This document shows, piece by piece, positions 1 to 6,739 of a stretch of DNA of 12,797 bases. Under the pieces are notes generated by a model that was given only the letters and a program-made list of their open reading frames with translations, ran no database searches and was not told the DNA's origin. Every line of letters begins with the position of its first letter. Positions within the stretch are counted from its first letter, which is position 1. The translations under genes were made by a program, and so were the position numbers. This stretch comes from Acidobacteriaceae bacterium (lineage in GTDB: Bacteria > Acidobacteriota > Terriglobia > Terriglobales > Acidobacteriaceae): NCBI GenBank assembly GCA_030042915.1, contig JASHYS010000253.1, positions 1-12,797 on the forward strand, written 5' to 3'.

Positions 1-1338
1 GTCCATCTTGGGCTGAATGCGCATCATCTTGAGCGAGGACTTGGTCTGCATGAGGCGCGTGGGCAGAAGCGAGAGATTGAAGACCAGGGTAAAGACGATG
101 ATGGCCCAGCCCCAGTTCGAGATTCCGATGCGCACCATGAAGCGGAGAACGATGTAGAGGGGCTTGGCGATGACGGTGAGCCAGCCGAACTGGATGAGCG
201 GCTCGAGCGAGGGCCCGTCAGTCTTACCATCGGGGCCTGTGGCGTGGATCGAGGACAGCACGTCGGTGGCTTTGGGTCCGGCAAAGAGGCGCAGCCGTGT
301 GTAGCCACTGGAATCGCCGACCGCCAGCCCGAGGACATCGGCCTGGGTTTTCTTGCTGTTGGGATCGGAGGGATTCGAATTCAGTTCGATGGAATTGTGC
401 AGGGTGACTACGGAGGCACGGTCGGGCGCATCGGGCAGAAAGGCAGAAGCGAAGTAGAGATCCATGACCGCCGCGTACTGGTAAGGCTGGTCAATGGTGT
501 TGTTGCCGCTAACTTTGGCCGCAGCCTGCGAGTCCTGCTTGCCGTCGATGGACCAGGCAAAGAAGGACGGCGTGGGCACCTGCGTGCGGACCATCGACGC
601 CTGCCGAAATTCCTCCATGTCGCCGAGGCCTGCCGGCCACTGGACGAAAGCGCGGATGGGGACATCGTTCATGTGAACCTGTGCTTCGACAGTGACCACG
701 TAGGAGGAATCAAAGCGAACGGTTTTTATCACGTCGAGCCCGTTGGCGACGTAGTGAAAGGTGATGGATGCAGGAGCAAGAAAGACGCCATTCGCCGTAG
801 GCGTTCCGCCCGAAACGTTGACTTGGTACAGTGCCTGATTCAGCAGGGTCATGGAGACCGGCGAATCAGGATAAGTGAACAATGAGAGCGGCAGACCGAA
901 TTTTGCGGCGGCCTCCTGCTGCACCAGGTCGAGCGGCTTGCCGGATGAATCGTTATATCTTTTCAGGATCCAATGCTTGATCTGCGCACCGCGATTGGTG
1001 AGGACAATACGATAGAGGTCGTTTTCGAAGGTGGTCTCAGATTCGGCGGAAGCGGAGATTTGAGGCGTGGTGACGGGAGCGGCCGCGCCAGGTTTCGCAT
1101 TCGCGTTGGCCGGCTGAGATTGGCCAGCTGTCGCAGGAGCAGCGACGGATTGTGCCGGCGCGGGTGCCTGCTGGGGTGCTTGCTCAGGCGGCTTGGGCTT
1201 CATGAAGAAGTACTGGTAGCCAAGGAAGACTGCCAGCAGGACCAGCATGAACGCCATGATGGAGCGAAAATCGCCGCCGCCACCGCCGCTGCCACCGGAG
1301 CCTTGCGATTGCAGATTGGGATTGTGGATCTCGGGCAA
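1..1338 (-). CDS. yidC: Membrane protein insertase YidC (partial, C-terminus beyond the window)
   Basis: YidC/Oxa1 insertase, which places proteins in the inner membrane alone or with SecYEG. The 446 visible residues are in frame to base 1. They show a Gly-rich N-terminus, a first membrane segment (about 26-46), a Pro/Ala/Gln-rich linker (about 48-95), the large periplasmic beta domain, then the start of the insertase core: an amphipathic stretch ending KPLY, the NWG anchor, a membrane helix (about 411-427) and a Lys/Met-rich cytoplasmic stretch ending QPKMD. I chose the TTG at 1338 because AGGAAG lies just upstream and an in-frame TAG with no ATG lies before it. An N-terminus starting PEIHNPN also fits acidobacterial homologues as I recall them. 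At the helix position where E. coli YidC has Arg366 this protein has Asn421. It is the last visible gene of the rpmH-rnpA-yidD-yidC cluster. Identity is very likely. Confidence 0.95.
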   Translation of the reverse strand, partial: MPEIHNPNLQSQGSGGSGGGGGDFRSIMAFMLVLLAVFLGYQYFFMKPKPPEQAPQQAPAPAQSVAAPATAGQSQPANANAKPGAAAPVTTPQISASAESETTFENDLYRIVLTNRGAQIKHWILKRYNDSSGKPLDLVQQEAAAKFGLPLSLFTYPDSPVSMTLLNQALYQVNVSGGTPTANGVFLAPASITFHYVANGLDVIKTVRFDSSYVVTVEAQVHMNDVPIRAFVQWPAGLGDMEEFRQASMVRTQVPTPSFFAWSIDGKQDSQAAAKVSGNNTIDQPYQYAAVMDLYFASAFLPDAPDRASVVTLHNSIELNSNPSDPNSKKTQADVLGLAVGDSSGYTRLRLFAGPKATDVLSSIHATGPDGKTDGPSLEPLIQFGWLTVIAKPLYIVLRFMVRIGISNWGWAIIVFTLVFNLSLLPTRLMQTKSSLKMMRIQPKMD

Positions 1339-1389
1339 AGGGAACTTCCTATCTTTCGGAACAGCCGGGCCACCGGGCTGCCGCTCATC

Positions 1390-1656
1390 CTATGGTAAAT
1401 GGCGAAATCGAGAGTGGCTGATATGGCTTTCTACCGGCGGGACGGGGTCGAGTCCGCCACGCGCAAAGGGGTGGCAGCGCAGCAGCCTCCACGCAGCCAA
1501 TGCGCTGCCGCGAAGCGGACCGTGCGTGGCGATGGCAATGGACGCGTACTCAGAGCACGTGGGGAGATATTTGCAGCCGCCGGGAGACAACGAATGCAGG
1601 GCCGGCGAGAGCCAGCGGCGATAGAACGCGAGGATTGCAAGCAACAGGCGCGTCAT
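1390..1656 (-). CDS. yidD: Membrane protein insertion efficiency factor YidD
   Basis: An 88-residue YidD (DUF37/haemolytic family) protein, a small membrane-associated factor that assists YidC-dependent insertion. The family core is visible: a hydrophobic amphipathic N-terminus (3-20), the motif [13 protein letters not shown] (26-38) with Cys28 and Cys34, and the RCHPF...GG.DPVP segment (60-73) with Cys61. Its ATG overlaps the rnpA stop in an ATGA arrangement, so the two genes are probably translationally coupled; no strong ribosome binding site of its own is visible. yidC starts about 51 bases downstream. Length and order match the usual rnpA-yidD-yidC arrangement. Confidence 0.95.
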   Translation of the reverse strand: MTRLLLAILAFYRRWLSPALHSLSPGGCKYLPTCSEYASIAIATHGPLRGSALAAWRLLRCHPFARGGLDPVPPVESHISHSRFRHLP

Positions 1657-2096
1657 GGAGTAGGGCGAACTCGTGCTTTGCGCGCGGCAAGCGGGGATTT
1701 TGCGCCGCGCGCTGCCTCGCTTCGGGCTTGCTGAAGAATACGCACAATCTCCGCTTCAAGTTGCGCGAAGTCCATGGTCAGGACGTCGCGGCGCGGGTGA
1801 AAGATTAAATCGAAACCCAGGGGAAGGAGATCGACGTGGCGGCGAATGGCTTCGCGCATGCGGCGCTTGATACGGTTACGCTGGGAAGCTTTGCCCAGCA
1901 CCCTGCCCACCGTTAATCCCACCCGGGCGCCGGCGGTTTCCGCGATTTCGTCTGAGGTTTGTGCGGCAAGAAACCACGTCATCGAAGCGGATTGATGTTT
2001 GGCGGCCAGAGAGTAGGCGGTCTGGAAGTCGGAGTGCTTGCGCAGGCGCGCTCTGGCGAGCGATTGGACGCGGACCGGCTTGGACGGAGCGTTCAT
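1653..2096 (-). CDS. rnpA: Ribonuclease P protein component
   Basis: Protein subunit of RNase P, which binds the catalytic RNA and helps cleave 5' leaders from precursor tRNAs. With the ATG at 2096 the product is 147 residues. It contains [10 protein letters not shown] (15-24) and the family signature around [24 protein letters not shown] (58-82), including the RNR motif (73-75). The C-terminus (about 126-147) is a basic Ala/Arg tail longer than in most homologues. The frame stays open to a TTG at 2159, which would add 21 residues. Neither start has a clear ribosome binding site; I prefer 2096 because it gives a normal N-terminus before the conserved core. It lies between rpmH and yidD and overlaps yidD by 4 bases. 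The function is secure, the start is not. Confidence 0.93.
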   Translation of the reverse strand: MNAPSKPVRVQSLARARLRKHSDFQTAYSLAAKHQSASMTWFLAAQTSDEIAETAGARVGLTVGRVLGKASQRNRIKRRMREAIRRHVDLLPLGFDLIFHPRRDVLTMDFAQLEAEIVRILQQARSEAARGAKSPLAARKARVRPTP

Positions 2097-2174
2097 AAGG
2101 AAAGCTTGGCGAGCAGCAGCGGCTTTCGATGAAGCGCACAGTACGTTGGAACAAGACAAAAGCCGGATGGGGAG

Positions 2175-2330
2175 TTAATCGCGGTGCCCGGGGCTGACCG
2201 AAACGCGCTTGCGGCCGGCTGCGCGGCGCCGGCTGAGCACGGCTGCACCTGCTTTGGACTTCATGCGCTCGCGAAAGCCGTGCTTCTTGGCCCGGCGGCG
2301 GCGATTGGGTTGAAATGTGCGCTTGGGCAT
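2175..2330 (-). CDS. rpmH: 50S ribosomal protein L34
   Basis: A 51-residue, highly basic L34 protein of the large ribosomal subunit. Its opening [19 protein letters not shown] and the downstream RMKSKAG...[10 protein letters not shown] are the family hallmarks. The last residues (SPGHRD) slightly extend the usual end. The ATG at 2330 is preceded by AGGAGTG at a normal distance. The frame is open further upstream, but the L34 start is unmistakable. This is the first gene of the leftward rpmH-rnpA-yidD-yidC cluster and is divergent from dnaA, a common arrangement near bacterial origins. Confidence 0.97.
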   Translation of the reverse strand: MPKRTFQPNRRRRAKKHGFRERMKSKAGAAVLSRRRAAGRKRVSVSPGHRD

Positions 2331-2383
2331 CGTTACCCACTCCTGTTTCCCAAAGAAACTCTGTGTGATAGCAGTACTTTTTG

Positions 2384-2412
2384 AGTATATCGTAGGCGGA
2401 GTTCTGAATCCA
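2384..2412 (-). promoter_or_regulatory. Possible rpmH promoter
   Basis: On the minus strand, TATACT (2384-2389) is a good -10 element. The hexamer 17 bases further upstream (TGGATT, 2407-2412) is a poor -35 match. Transcription would start near 2377 and give a leader of roughly 47 bases before rpmH. The support is only the -10 and its placement. Confidence 0.4.
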
Positions 2413-2611
2413 GGAAGCGGCTTGCGTATTCGCATCACCAAAATTCGGTTGTCTCGCATCTCAAGAAATGAAGCCGCAGAAAGAGATCGGAAGTAAAGCG
2501 AATGAGTAGGCGCGTTGATGTTCCCAATGGCGATGCGCGGATTTTTTCGTCAAGTTTCACCACCGTTGGTGCAACTAGAAGAGAGAGGAGAAAAGTTATG
2601 TGAAAGGGGGG

Positions 2612-2639
2612 TTGCAATGACCACGAGATGTGCTACTAT
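2612..2639 (+). promoter_or_regulatory. Possible dnaA promoter
   Basis: TTGCAA (2612-2617) and TACTAT (2634-2639), separated by 16 bases, resemble a sigma-70 promoter pointing at dnaA. The predicted start near 2646 would leave a leader of about 220 bases that contains the AT-rich repeat block at 2652-2686. Both hexamers are imperfect. Confidence 0.45.
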
Positions 2640-2651
2640 CGGGACCGTTCC

Positions 2652-2686
2652 AGAAATTTCTCTGAAATTTCTTACGTTCTGCGTAA
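2652..2686. repeat. AT-rich tandem and inverted repeats upstream of dnaA
   Basis: AGAAATTTCT (2652-2661, palindromic) is followed by TGAAATTTCT (2663-2672), a one-mismatch copy 11 bases later, about one helical turn. This runs straight into the inverted repeat TTACG-ttctg-CGTAA (2672-2686). The block lies just downstream of the possible dnaA promoter. It could be an operator or an easily melted element; the sequence alone does not decide. Confidence 0.6.
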
Positions 2687-2867
2687 CGGAATTTTTGTTC
2701 AAGCGCCCCAAGGTCGAATCTAACGGGCAGACCAGCGGTATAAAGGTAGTTGGCCGAGACACGCGAGACGCAAGGCAAACCGCTTTGCGCCCCGGCGGGG
2801 CAGTTGCCTGAAAACCGCAACACGAACCGCGCGGCGCCATGCCGGCGGGAAAAGCAAGGATTGTACG

Positions 2868-4274
2868 ATGGCATTTGCGACTACGCCGACCTCGGCACTC
2901 AATCCCTGGCTGCAGATACTTTCCGCGCTAGAAAAGAAAGTAATCCGGCAATCATTCGAAACTTGGCTCAAGCCCACGCGTTTCAGCCACGCGGCCGGGC
3001 GCACGCTGTATGTGCGCGTGCCTTCACCTGAGTTTCAGCACATTGGCGAGAAGTATGGCGACCTGATTCAGGAAGCCATCGATCTGAATGCGCTTGAGTT
3101 CGATGATGTGAGCTTTGTGACGGTCGAAGAAGATCCGTCGATTCCGCCGCAGCGCAGGGATGGCGGCTTCGGCCCGATTCCCAGTCATGCACCTACGGCG
3201 CCGCCCGCGAGTGCGGCGCGCGCGCCCGAGCAGGTGCGTTTCGACTGGTCGACCGCGGCACAGCTTAATCCGCGCTACACGTTCGACGCTTTCGTGATCG
3301 GCAATGGCAACCAGTTTGCGCGGGCAGCGGCATTAGCCGTAGCTGAGCGGCCTTCGCGCGCCTACAATCCGCTCTTCCTGTATGGCGGCGTGGGCATGGG
3401 AAAAACGCACCTGATGCACGCCATCGGTCACGAGGTAAAGCGGCGGCAGCCGGCCACGAACATCTGCTACGTCTCGGCAGAGAAGTTTACCAACGAGATG
3501 ATCAACTCGATCAAGAACGACCGCATGACGAGCTTCCGCGACCGCTTCAGGACCGTGGAGGTGCTGCTGATTGACGACATCCAGTTCATCTCGCAAAAGG
3601 AGCGCACCCAGGAAGAGTTCTTCCATACCTTCAATGCGCTGCACGAGAACATGCGGCAGGTGGTGATTGCTTCGGACCGCCCGCCCAAGGAACTGACGGA
3701 GATTGAAGAAAGGCTGCGGTCGCGTTTTGAGTGGGGACTGATTGCCGACATTCAGCCGCCGGACCTTGAGACGAAAGTGGCGATCCTGCTGAAGAAAGCC
3801 GAGAGCGAGCAGGTGCAACTGCCCACCGATGTGGCGCTGTTTGTGGCCTCGAACGTGCGCACAAACGTGCGCGAGCTGGAGGGAGCGCTGCTACGACTGA
3901 GCGCCTGGTGCCAGTTGAACCGCATGGAAATTACGCTGAGCGCCGCACAGCAGTGCCTGAAGCAGTTCATCGACATGCAGGTGCGCAAGATCACGATCGA
4001 AGCGATTCAACGTGCCGTGTCTGAGCACTTCGGCATGCGCGTAAGCGACCTGAAGCAGAAAAACAACTCACGAAACGTTGTGGTGCCGCGGCAGATTGCG
4101 ATGTATCTGGCCAAGCAGATGACTGAAGCCAGCCTGCCGGAGATCGGACGCCAGTTCGGCAACAAGCACCACACCACGGTGATGCACTCGATTGCCAAGA
4201 TCGACGAGCAACGCCGCAACGACAAGGATCTGCATCGCACCCTGAGCAAACTGCAGGATGTGCTGAACTGCTAA
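2868..4274 (+). CDS. dnaA: Chromosomal replication initiator protein DnaA
   Basis: Initiator that binds origin sites, assembles as an ATP-bound filament and opens the duplex; it also acts as a transcription factor. The 468 residues have the full family layout: domain I (about 10-85), a Pro/Ala-rich linker (about 90-125), the AAA+ domain starting NPRYTFD.F (134-142) with Walker A GGVGMGKT (173-180), Walker B LLIDDIQF (233-240), the RLRSRF box (282-287) and sensor 2 NVRELEGALLRL (333-344), then domain IV (about 375-468). In domain IV PRQIAMYL and HHTTVMH are recognisable, but residues aligned with E. coli Arg399 and Asp433 are Asn400 and His434. The ATG at 2868 has AAGGA upstream. It is divergent from rpmH and ends at a strong terminator. 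The next gene is an aldo/keto reductase, not dnaN. Confidence 0.98.
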   Translation: MAFATTPTSALNPWLQILSALEKKVIRQSFETWLKPTRFSHAAGRTLYVRVPSPEFQHIGEKYGDLIQEAIDLNALEFDDVSFVTVEEDPSIPPQRRDGGFGPIPSHAPTAPPASAARAPEQVRFDWSTAAQLNPRYTFDAFVIGNGNQFARAAALAVAERPSRAYNPLFLYGGVGMGKTHLMHAIGHEVKRRQPATNICYVSAEKFTNEMINSIKNDRMTSFRDRFRTVEVLLIDDIQFISQKERTQEEFFHTFNALHENMRQVVIASDRPPKELTEIEERLRSRFEWGLIADIQPPDLETKVAILLKKAESEQVQLPTDVALFVASNVRTNVRELEGALLRLSAWCQLNRMEITLSAAQQCLKQFIDMQVRKITIEAIQRAVSEHFGMRVSDLKQKNNSRNVVVPRQIAMYLAKQMTEASLPEIGRQFGNKHHTTVMHSIAKIDEQRRNDKDLHRTLSKLQDVLNC

Positions 4275-4283
4275 AAACAGGAA

Positions 4284-4303
4284 ACAGGGATTAGGAAACA
4301 GGG
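4284..4303 (+). repeat. Purine-rich ACAGGG-type intergenic repeat, copy 1
   Basis: ACAGGGATTAGGAAACAGGG lies between the dnaA stop and its terminator and contains internal repeats of GGAAACAGGGA. A near-identical 20-mer occurs at 5451-5470 (two mismatches), also directly downstream of a gene. It looks like a dispersed low-complexity family; no function is evident. Confidence 0.6.
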
Positions 4304-4308
4304 AACAG

Positions 4309-4346
4309 AAAGCCCCTCGATGAGAATTCGAGGGGCTTTTGATTTT
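4309..4346 (+). terminator. Rho-independent terminator of dnaA
   Basis: A perfect 12-bp stem, AAAGCCCCTCGA (4309-4320) with TCGAGGGGCTTT (4328-4339), has a 7-base loop and is followed by a T-rich tract (TTTTGATTTT). It starts 35 bases after the dnaA stop and separates dnaA transcription from the next gene. Confidence 0.92.
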
Positions 4347-4374
4347 GGGCGAATTGTTGCGTGATTCCGGAGGT

Positions 4375-4398
4375 TGCATCTTCGCGCGGTGCGATGCA
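4375..4398. repeat. Inverted repeat upstream of the aldo/keto reductase gene
   Basis: TGCATC (4375-4380) and GATGCA (4393-4398) form inverted arms 12 bases apart, just ahead of the start codon. It could be an operator, but the arms are short and chance is not excluded. Confidence 0.3.
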
Positions 4399-4409
4399 TC
4401 CTAATGCGC

Positions 4410-5438
4410 ATGGAATACCGACTGTTGGGAGGCTCGGGCCTCAAAGTGTCTGCGCTGAGTTTTGGCACCGCGACCTTCGGCGGGGCTAATGAGTTTTTCA
4501 AAGGATTTGGCGCAACCGAGGTGGATGAGGCGCGGCGCCTGATCGATATTTGCTTCGAGGCCGGGGTGAATTTATTCGATACGGCCGACGGCTACTCGAA
4601 TGGCCGGTCGGAGGAGATTCTCGGAAAGGCTTTAGCTGGGAAGCGCGATCGGGCGCTCATTTCGACCAAGTCGGGATTCCCGACCGGAGCGGGGCCGAAC
4701 CAGGAGGGTTCGTCGCGATACCACTTGCGGCGTGCGCTTGAGGGCAGCCTGCAAAGGCTCGGCACCGACTACGTCGACATCTACCATCTGCATGGTTTTG
4801 ACGCACTGACACCGATTGAAGAAGTGCAGAGCACGCTCGACACTTTTGTCCGCGAGGGCAAGGTGCGGTACATTGCCTGCTCGAATTTTTCGGGCTGGCA
4901 GCTGATGAAGTCGCTGGACGTGGCCGGCCGCTACGGGTGGACGCGTTTTGTTGCGCACCAGGTGTACTACTCCCTGATCGGGCGCGAATATGAGTGGGAG
5001 CTGATGCCGCTGGCGCTGGATCAAAAGGTGGGTGCGCTGATCTGGAGCCCGCTAGGCTGGGGACGCTTGACGGGGAAGGTCCGCCGCGGGAGCGGATTGC
5101 CTGCAGTGAGCCGCCTGCACAAGATCGCGGATGCCGGGCCGCAAGTGCCTGTCGAACAGTTGTACAAAGTTGTCGATGCTCTCGATAAGGCAGCAGCGGA
5201 GACGGACCGGACCGTGCCCCAGGTTGCGCTCAACTGGCTCTTGCAGCGGCCGACGGTTTCATCGGTGATCGTGGGTGCGCGCAACGAGGAGCAGTTGCGA
5301 CAGAACCTGGGAGCGGTGGGATGGAATCTAACGTCGAAGCAGATAGCGGCGCTCGACAAGGCAAGCGAAACTCAGCCCGTGTATCCCTACTGGCACCAGC
5401 GCAAGTTTTTCTCGGGGCGGAATCCGCCGCCAGTGTGA
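4410..5438 (+). CDS. Aldo/keto reductase family oxidoreductase
   Basis: A 342-residue cytoplasmic NAD(P)H-dependent oxidoreductase of the aldo/keto reductase superfamily (TIM barrel), acting on an unknown carbonyl substrate. The catalytic tetrad can be placed as Asp57 and Tyr62 (FDTADGYSNGRSEE), Lys87 (STKSGF) and His128 (YHLHGFD). The C-terminal cofactor region contains SVIVGARNEEQLRQN, as in family members that bind the adenine phosphate. The start at 4410 gives the usual opening MEYRLLGGSGLKVS. An ATG at 4404 (MR added) and a TTG at 4374 are also in frame, and no start has a good ribosome binding site, so translation may begin soon after the transcript start. It stands alone between the dnaA terminator and a convergent gene. 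The family is certain; substrate and subfamily are not. Confidence 0.92.
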   Translation: MEYRLLGGSGLKVSALSFGTATFGGANEFFKGFGATEVDEARRLIDICFEAGVNLFDTADGYSNGRSEEILGKALAGKRDRALISTKSGFPTGAGPNQEGSSRYHLRRALEGSLQRLGTDYVDIYHLHGFDALTPIEEVQSTLDTFVREGKVRYIACSNFSGWQLMKSLDVAGRYGWTRFVAHQVYYSLIGREYEWELMPLALDQKVGALIWSPLGWGRLTGKVRRGSGLPAVSRLHKIADAGPQVPVEQLYKVVDALDKAAAETDRTVPQVALNWLLQRPTVSSVIVGARNEEQLRQNLGAVGWNLTSKQIAALDKASETQPVYPYWHQRKFFSGRNPPPV

Positions 5439-5450
5439 GAAGGACAGAGG

Positions 5451-5470
5451 ACAGGGATCAGGGAACAGGG
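5451..5470 (+). repeat. Purine-rich ACAGGG-type intergenic repeat, copy 2
   Basis: ACAGGGATCAGGGAACAGGG sits in the 41-bp gap between two convergent genes and is preceded by a tandem AGGACAG pair (5441-5454). It matches the copy at 4284-4303 at 18 of 20 positions. No hairpin or T-tract terminator is present in this gap. Confidence 0.6.
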
Positions 5471-5479
5471 GTCAGAGCA

Positions 5480-6553
5480 CTAGGGAGTCTGGACCTGGAG
5501 CTGGGTATAGCCCCCGCCCGACGGCATGCTGTTGGAGTTGACCACATTGCCCTGGCTGTCGACCCAGTATTGGCCACCGGCGCCGGACCACACATTGTAG
5601 GCCTGGCCGGTGAGGGGATCGATGGTGGGCGTGATTCCGCTGATGATATTGTCCCAGCTGTCGAACTGCGCCTGCTCCTGTTGCATTTTTTGTTCGAACT
5701 GCTGCACCTGCGCCGTGAGCTGAGCCATCTTGGCTTGCGTGCGAGCCACCATGTATTGGCCACCTAAGGTGTCCATCTGGGTCTGGTAGTTGACCCAAGC
5801 GGGGTTGATCTTGAAGGTCTGCGCCATGTGCAGCAGGATGGCGCGAGCCGTTGAGAGCTGGGCTGCGGGAGCGATGAAGCTGCCCAGTGTGGGCACGAGC
5901 CAGAGGTTGGAGCTCAAGGTGGTGCGGGCGTCGGCGAAGGCGATTTCTTGCCCATTGTTGCAGGAATAGGCGATGCGGCCGACCGAGGACTGCTGGCCGG
6001 AGGATGCGTTAGGCAGGAAGTCTGGAAGGGAAAAGTTGACGTCGGCGGTGTCTGCCGTGGGACTGGAGCAGGTTTTGTAGAAACGCCCGCGAGCATAGAG
6101 CGCTGCGAACTCAGGACCGGTGCGGTAACTGGCGAAAACGGGTTGCGCCTCAAGCCCGAGATCGTCCACCGTGCCTTCGGCGTGTCGTCCGTCGAGAAGA
6201 GCGTAGGGGGCTACGCCAGCATCGCCGAGGCGGATGTTGGATTGGCCGTCGGGCGAGTTGACGTCGATCTCGACGCGGGTGTCAGCGAATCCCACGCGGT
6301 CAAGGCCGCCACCCACCTTCCAACCCTGAGGGACTTCGACGGTGAAGGCCTGTTCATAGGGATCCTGGAACGTGGTCCAGGCGGGCACGCCGGCCGCTGA
6401 GGGCCCTGAACCGGGCGAGGAACCTAACGGGCCGGCTGGGGTCCCCGACGGACCATTAGCATGCTGGTGAGAGGCGAGGAAGATTACTCCGACGACGACA
6501 AGAATAGCGACAACGACAGGGGTGGATATGGGGGATTTGCCTGGCTCGGGCAT
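5480..6553 (-). CDS. Uncharacterised single-pass membrane protein with coiled coil
   Basis: I do not recognise this gene. The ATG at 6553 has AGAGG at a good distance and gives 357 residues; the frame stays open to a GTG at 6691 that would add a Pro-rich 46-residue tail but lacks a ribosome binding site. Visible parts: a short N-terminus, one membrane helix (about 12-28), a Gly/Pro/Ser-rich linker (about 31-58), a probably extracytoplasmic region (60-255) with two cysteines (162, 198) that could pair, a Gln-rich segment likely to be coiled coil (about 262-300), and a C-terminus with DPLTGQAYNVWSGAGGQYWVD (312-332) ending in Gly/Ser/Gln-rich sequence. The stretch around EVPQGWKVGGG...SPDGQSNIRLGD (73-111) loosely recalls PsbP/Mog1-like beta domains, a weak guess. 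It lies 186 bases downstream of the carbonic anhydrase gene on the same strand and may share its transcript. Confidence 0.8.
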   Translation of the reverse strand: MPEPGKSPISTPVVVAILVVVGVIFLASHQHANGPSGTPAGPLGSSPGSGPSAAGVPAWTTFQDPYEQAFTVEVPQGWKVGGGLDRVGFADTRVEIDVNSPDGQSNIRLGDAGVAPYALLDGRHAEGTVDDLGLEAQPVFASYRTGPEFAALYARGRFYKTCSSPTADTADVNFSLPDFLPNASSGQQSSVGRIAYSCNNGQEIAFADARTTLSSNLWLVPTLGSFIAPAAQLSTARAILLHMAQTFKINPAWVNYQTQMDTLGGQYMVARTQAKMAQLTAQVQQFEQKMQQEQAQFDSWDNIISGITPTIDPLTGQAYNVWSGAGGQYWVDSQGNVVNSNSMPSGGGYTQLQVQTP

Positions 6554-6739
6554 GGCGACCTCTTCTTGGGGGGGCAGAACCTTTGTTTCGCCCGATCGCG
6601 CGAAGGCGAGGGCGTGCGGCGGAGTTTGATCAGCGCCGTGGTTGGGTGGGATTGGTGCGGGGACGGCGCCGGGATAAGCATTGGATAGCACAGTGCAAAA
6701 GCGGCGGTCAACGATTTTTCAAGGCAGTGATTGCGCGGA

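Larger units (their letters stand above)
2331..2867. other. rpmH-dnaA intergenic region, candidate origin or regulatory DNA
   Basis: A 537-bp divergent gap that is visibly more AT-rich than its neighbours. Position between rpmH and dnaA is typical for a chromosomal origin. I find no gene in it and no site matching the canonical DnaA box TTATNCACA on either strand; the closest (TTACCCACT, 2333-2341) has two mismatches and sits beside the rpmH ribosome binding site. What can be seen: promoter-like elements in both directions, a small inverted repeat CACCA-ccgt-TGGTG (2558-2571), and an AT-rich repeat block at 2652-2686. Calling it oriC is inference from gene context. Confidence 0.4.

Noticed and set aside
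244..885. Long plus-strand open frame (213 codons)
   Set aside because: It lies wholly antisense to yidC, has no recognisable domain or composition of a real protein, and the yidC frame explains the region.
2097..2159. 21-residue N-terminal extension of RnpA from a TTG at 2159
   Set aside because: No ribosome binding site and the added residues are not part of the family core; kept as an alternative only.
2333..2341. DnaA-box-like TTACCCACT
   Set aside because: Two mismatches to TTATNCACA, single, and overlapping the rpmH translation start region.
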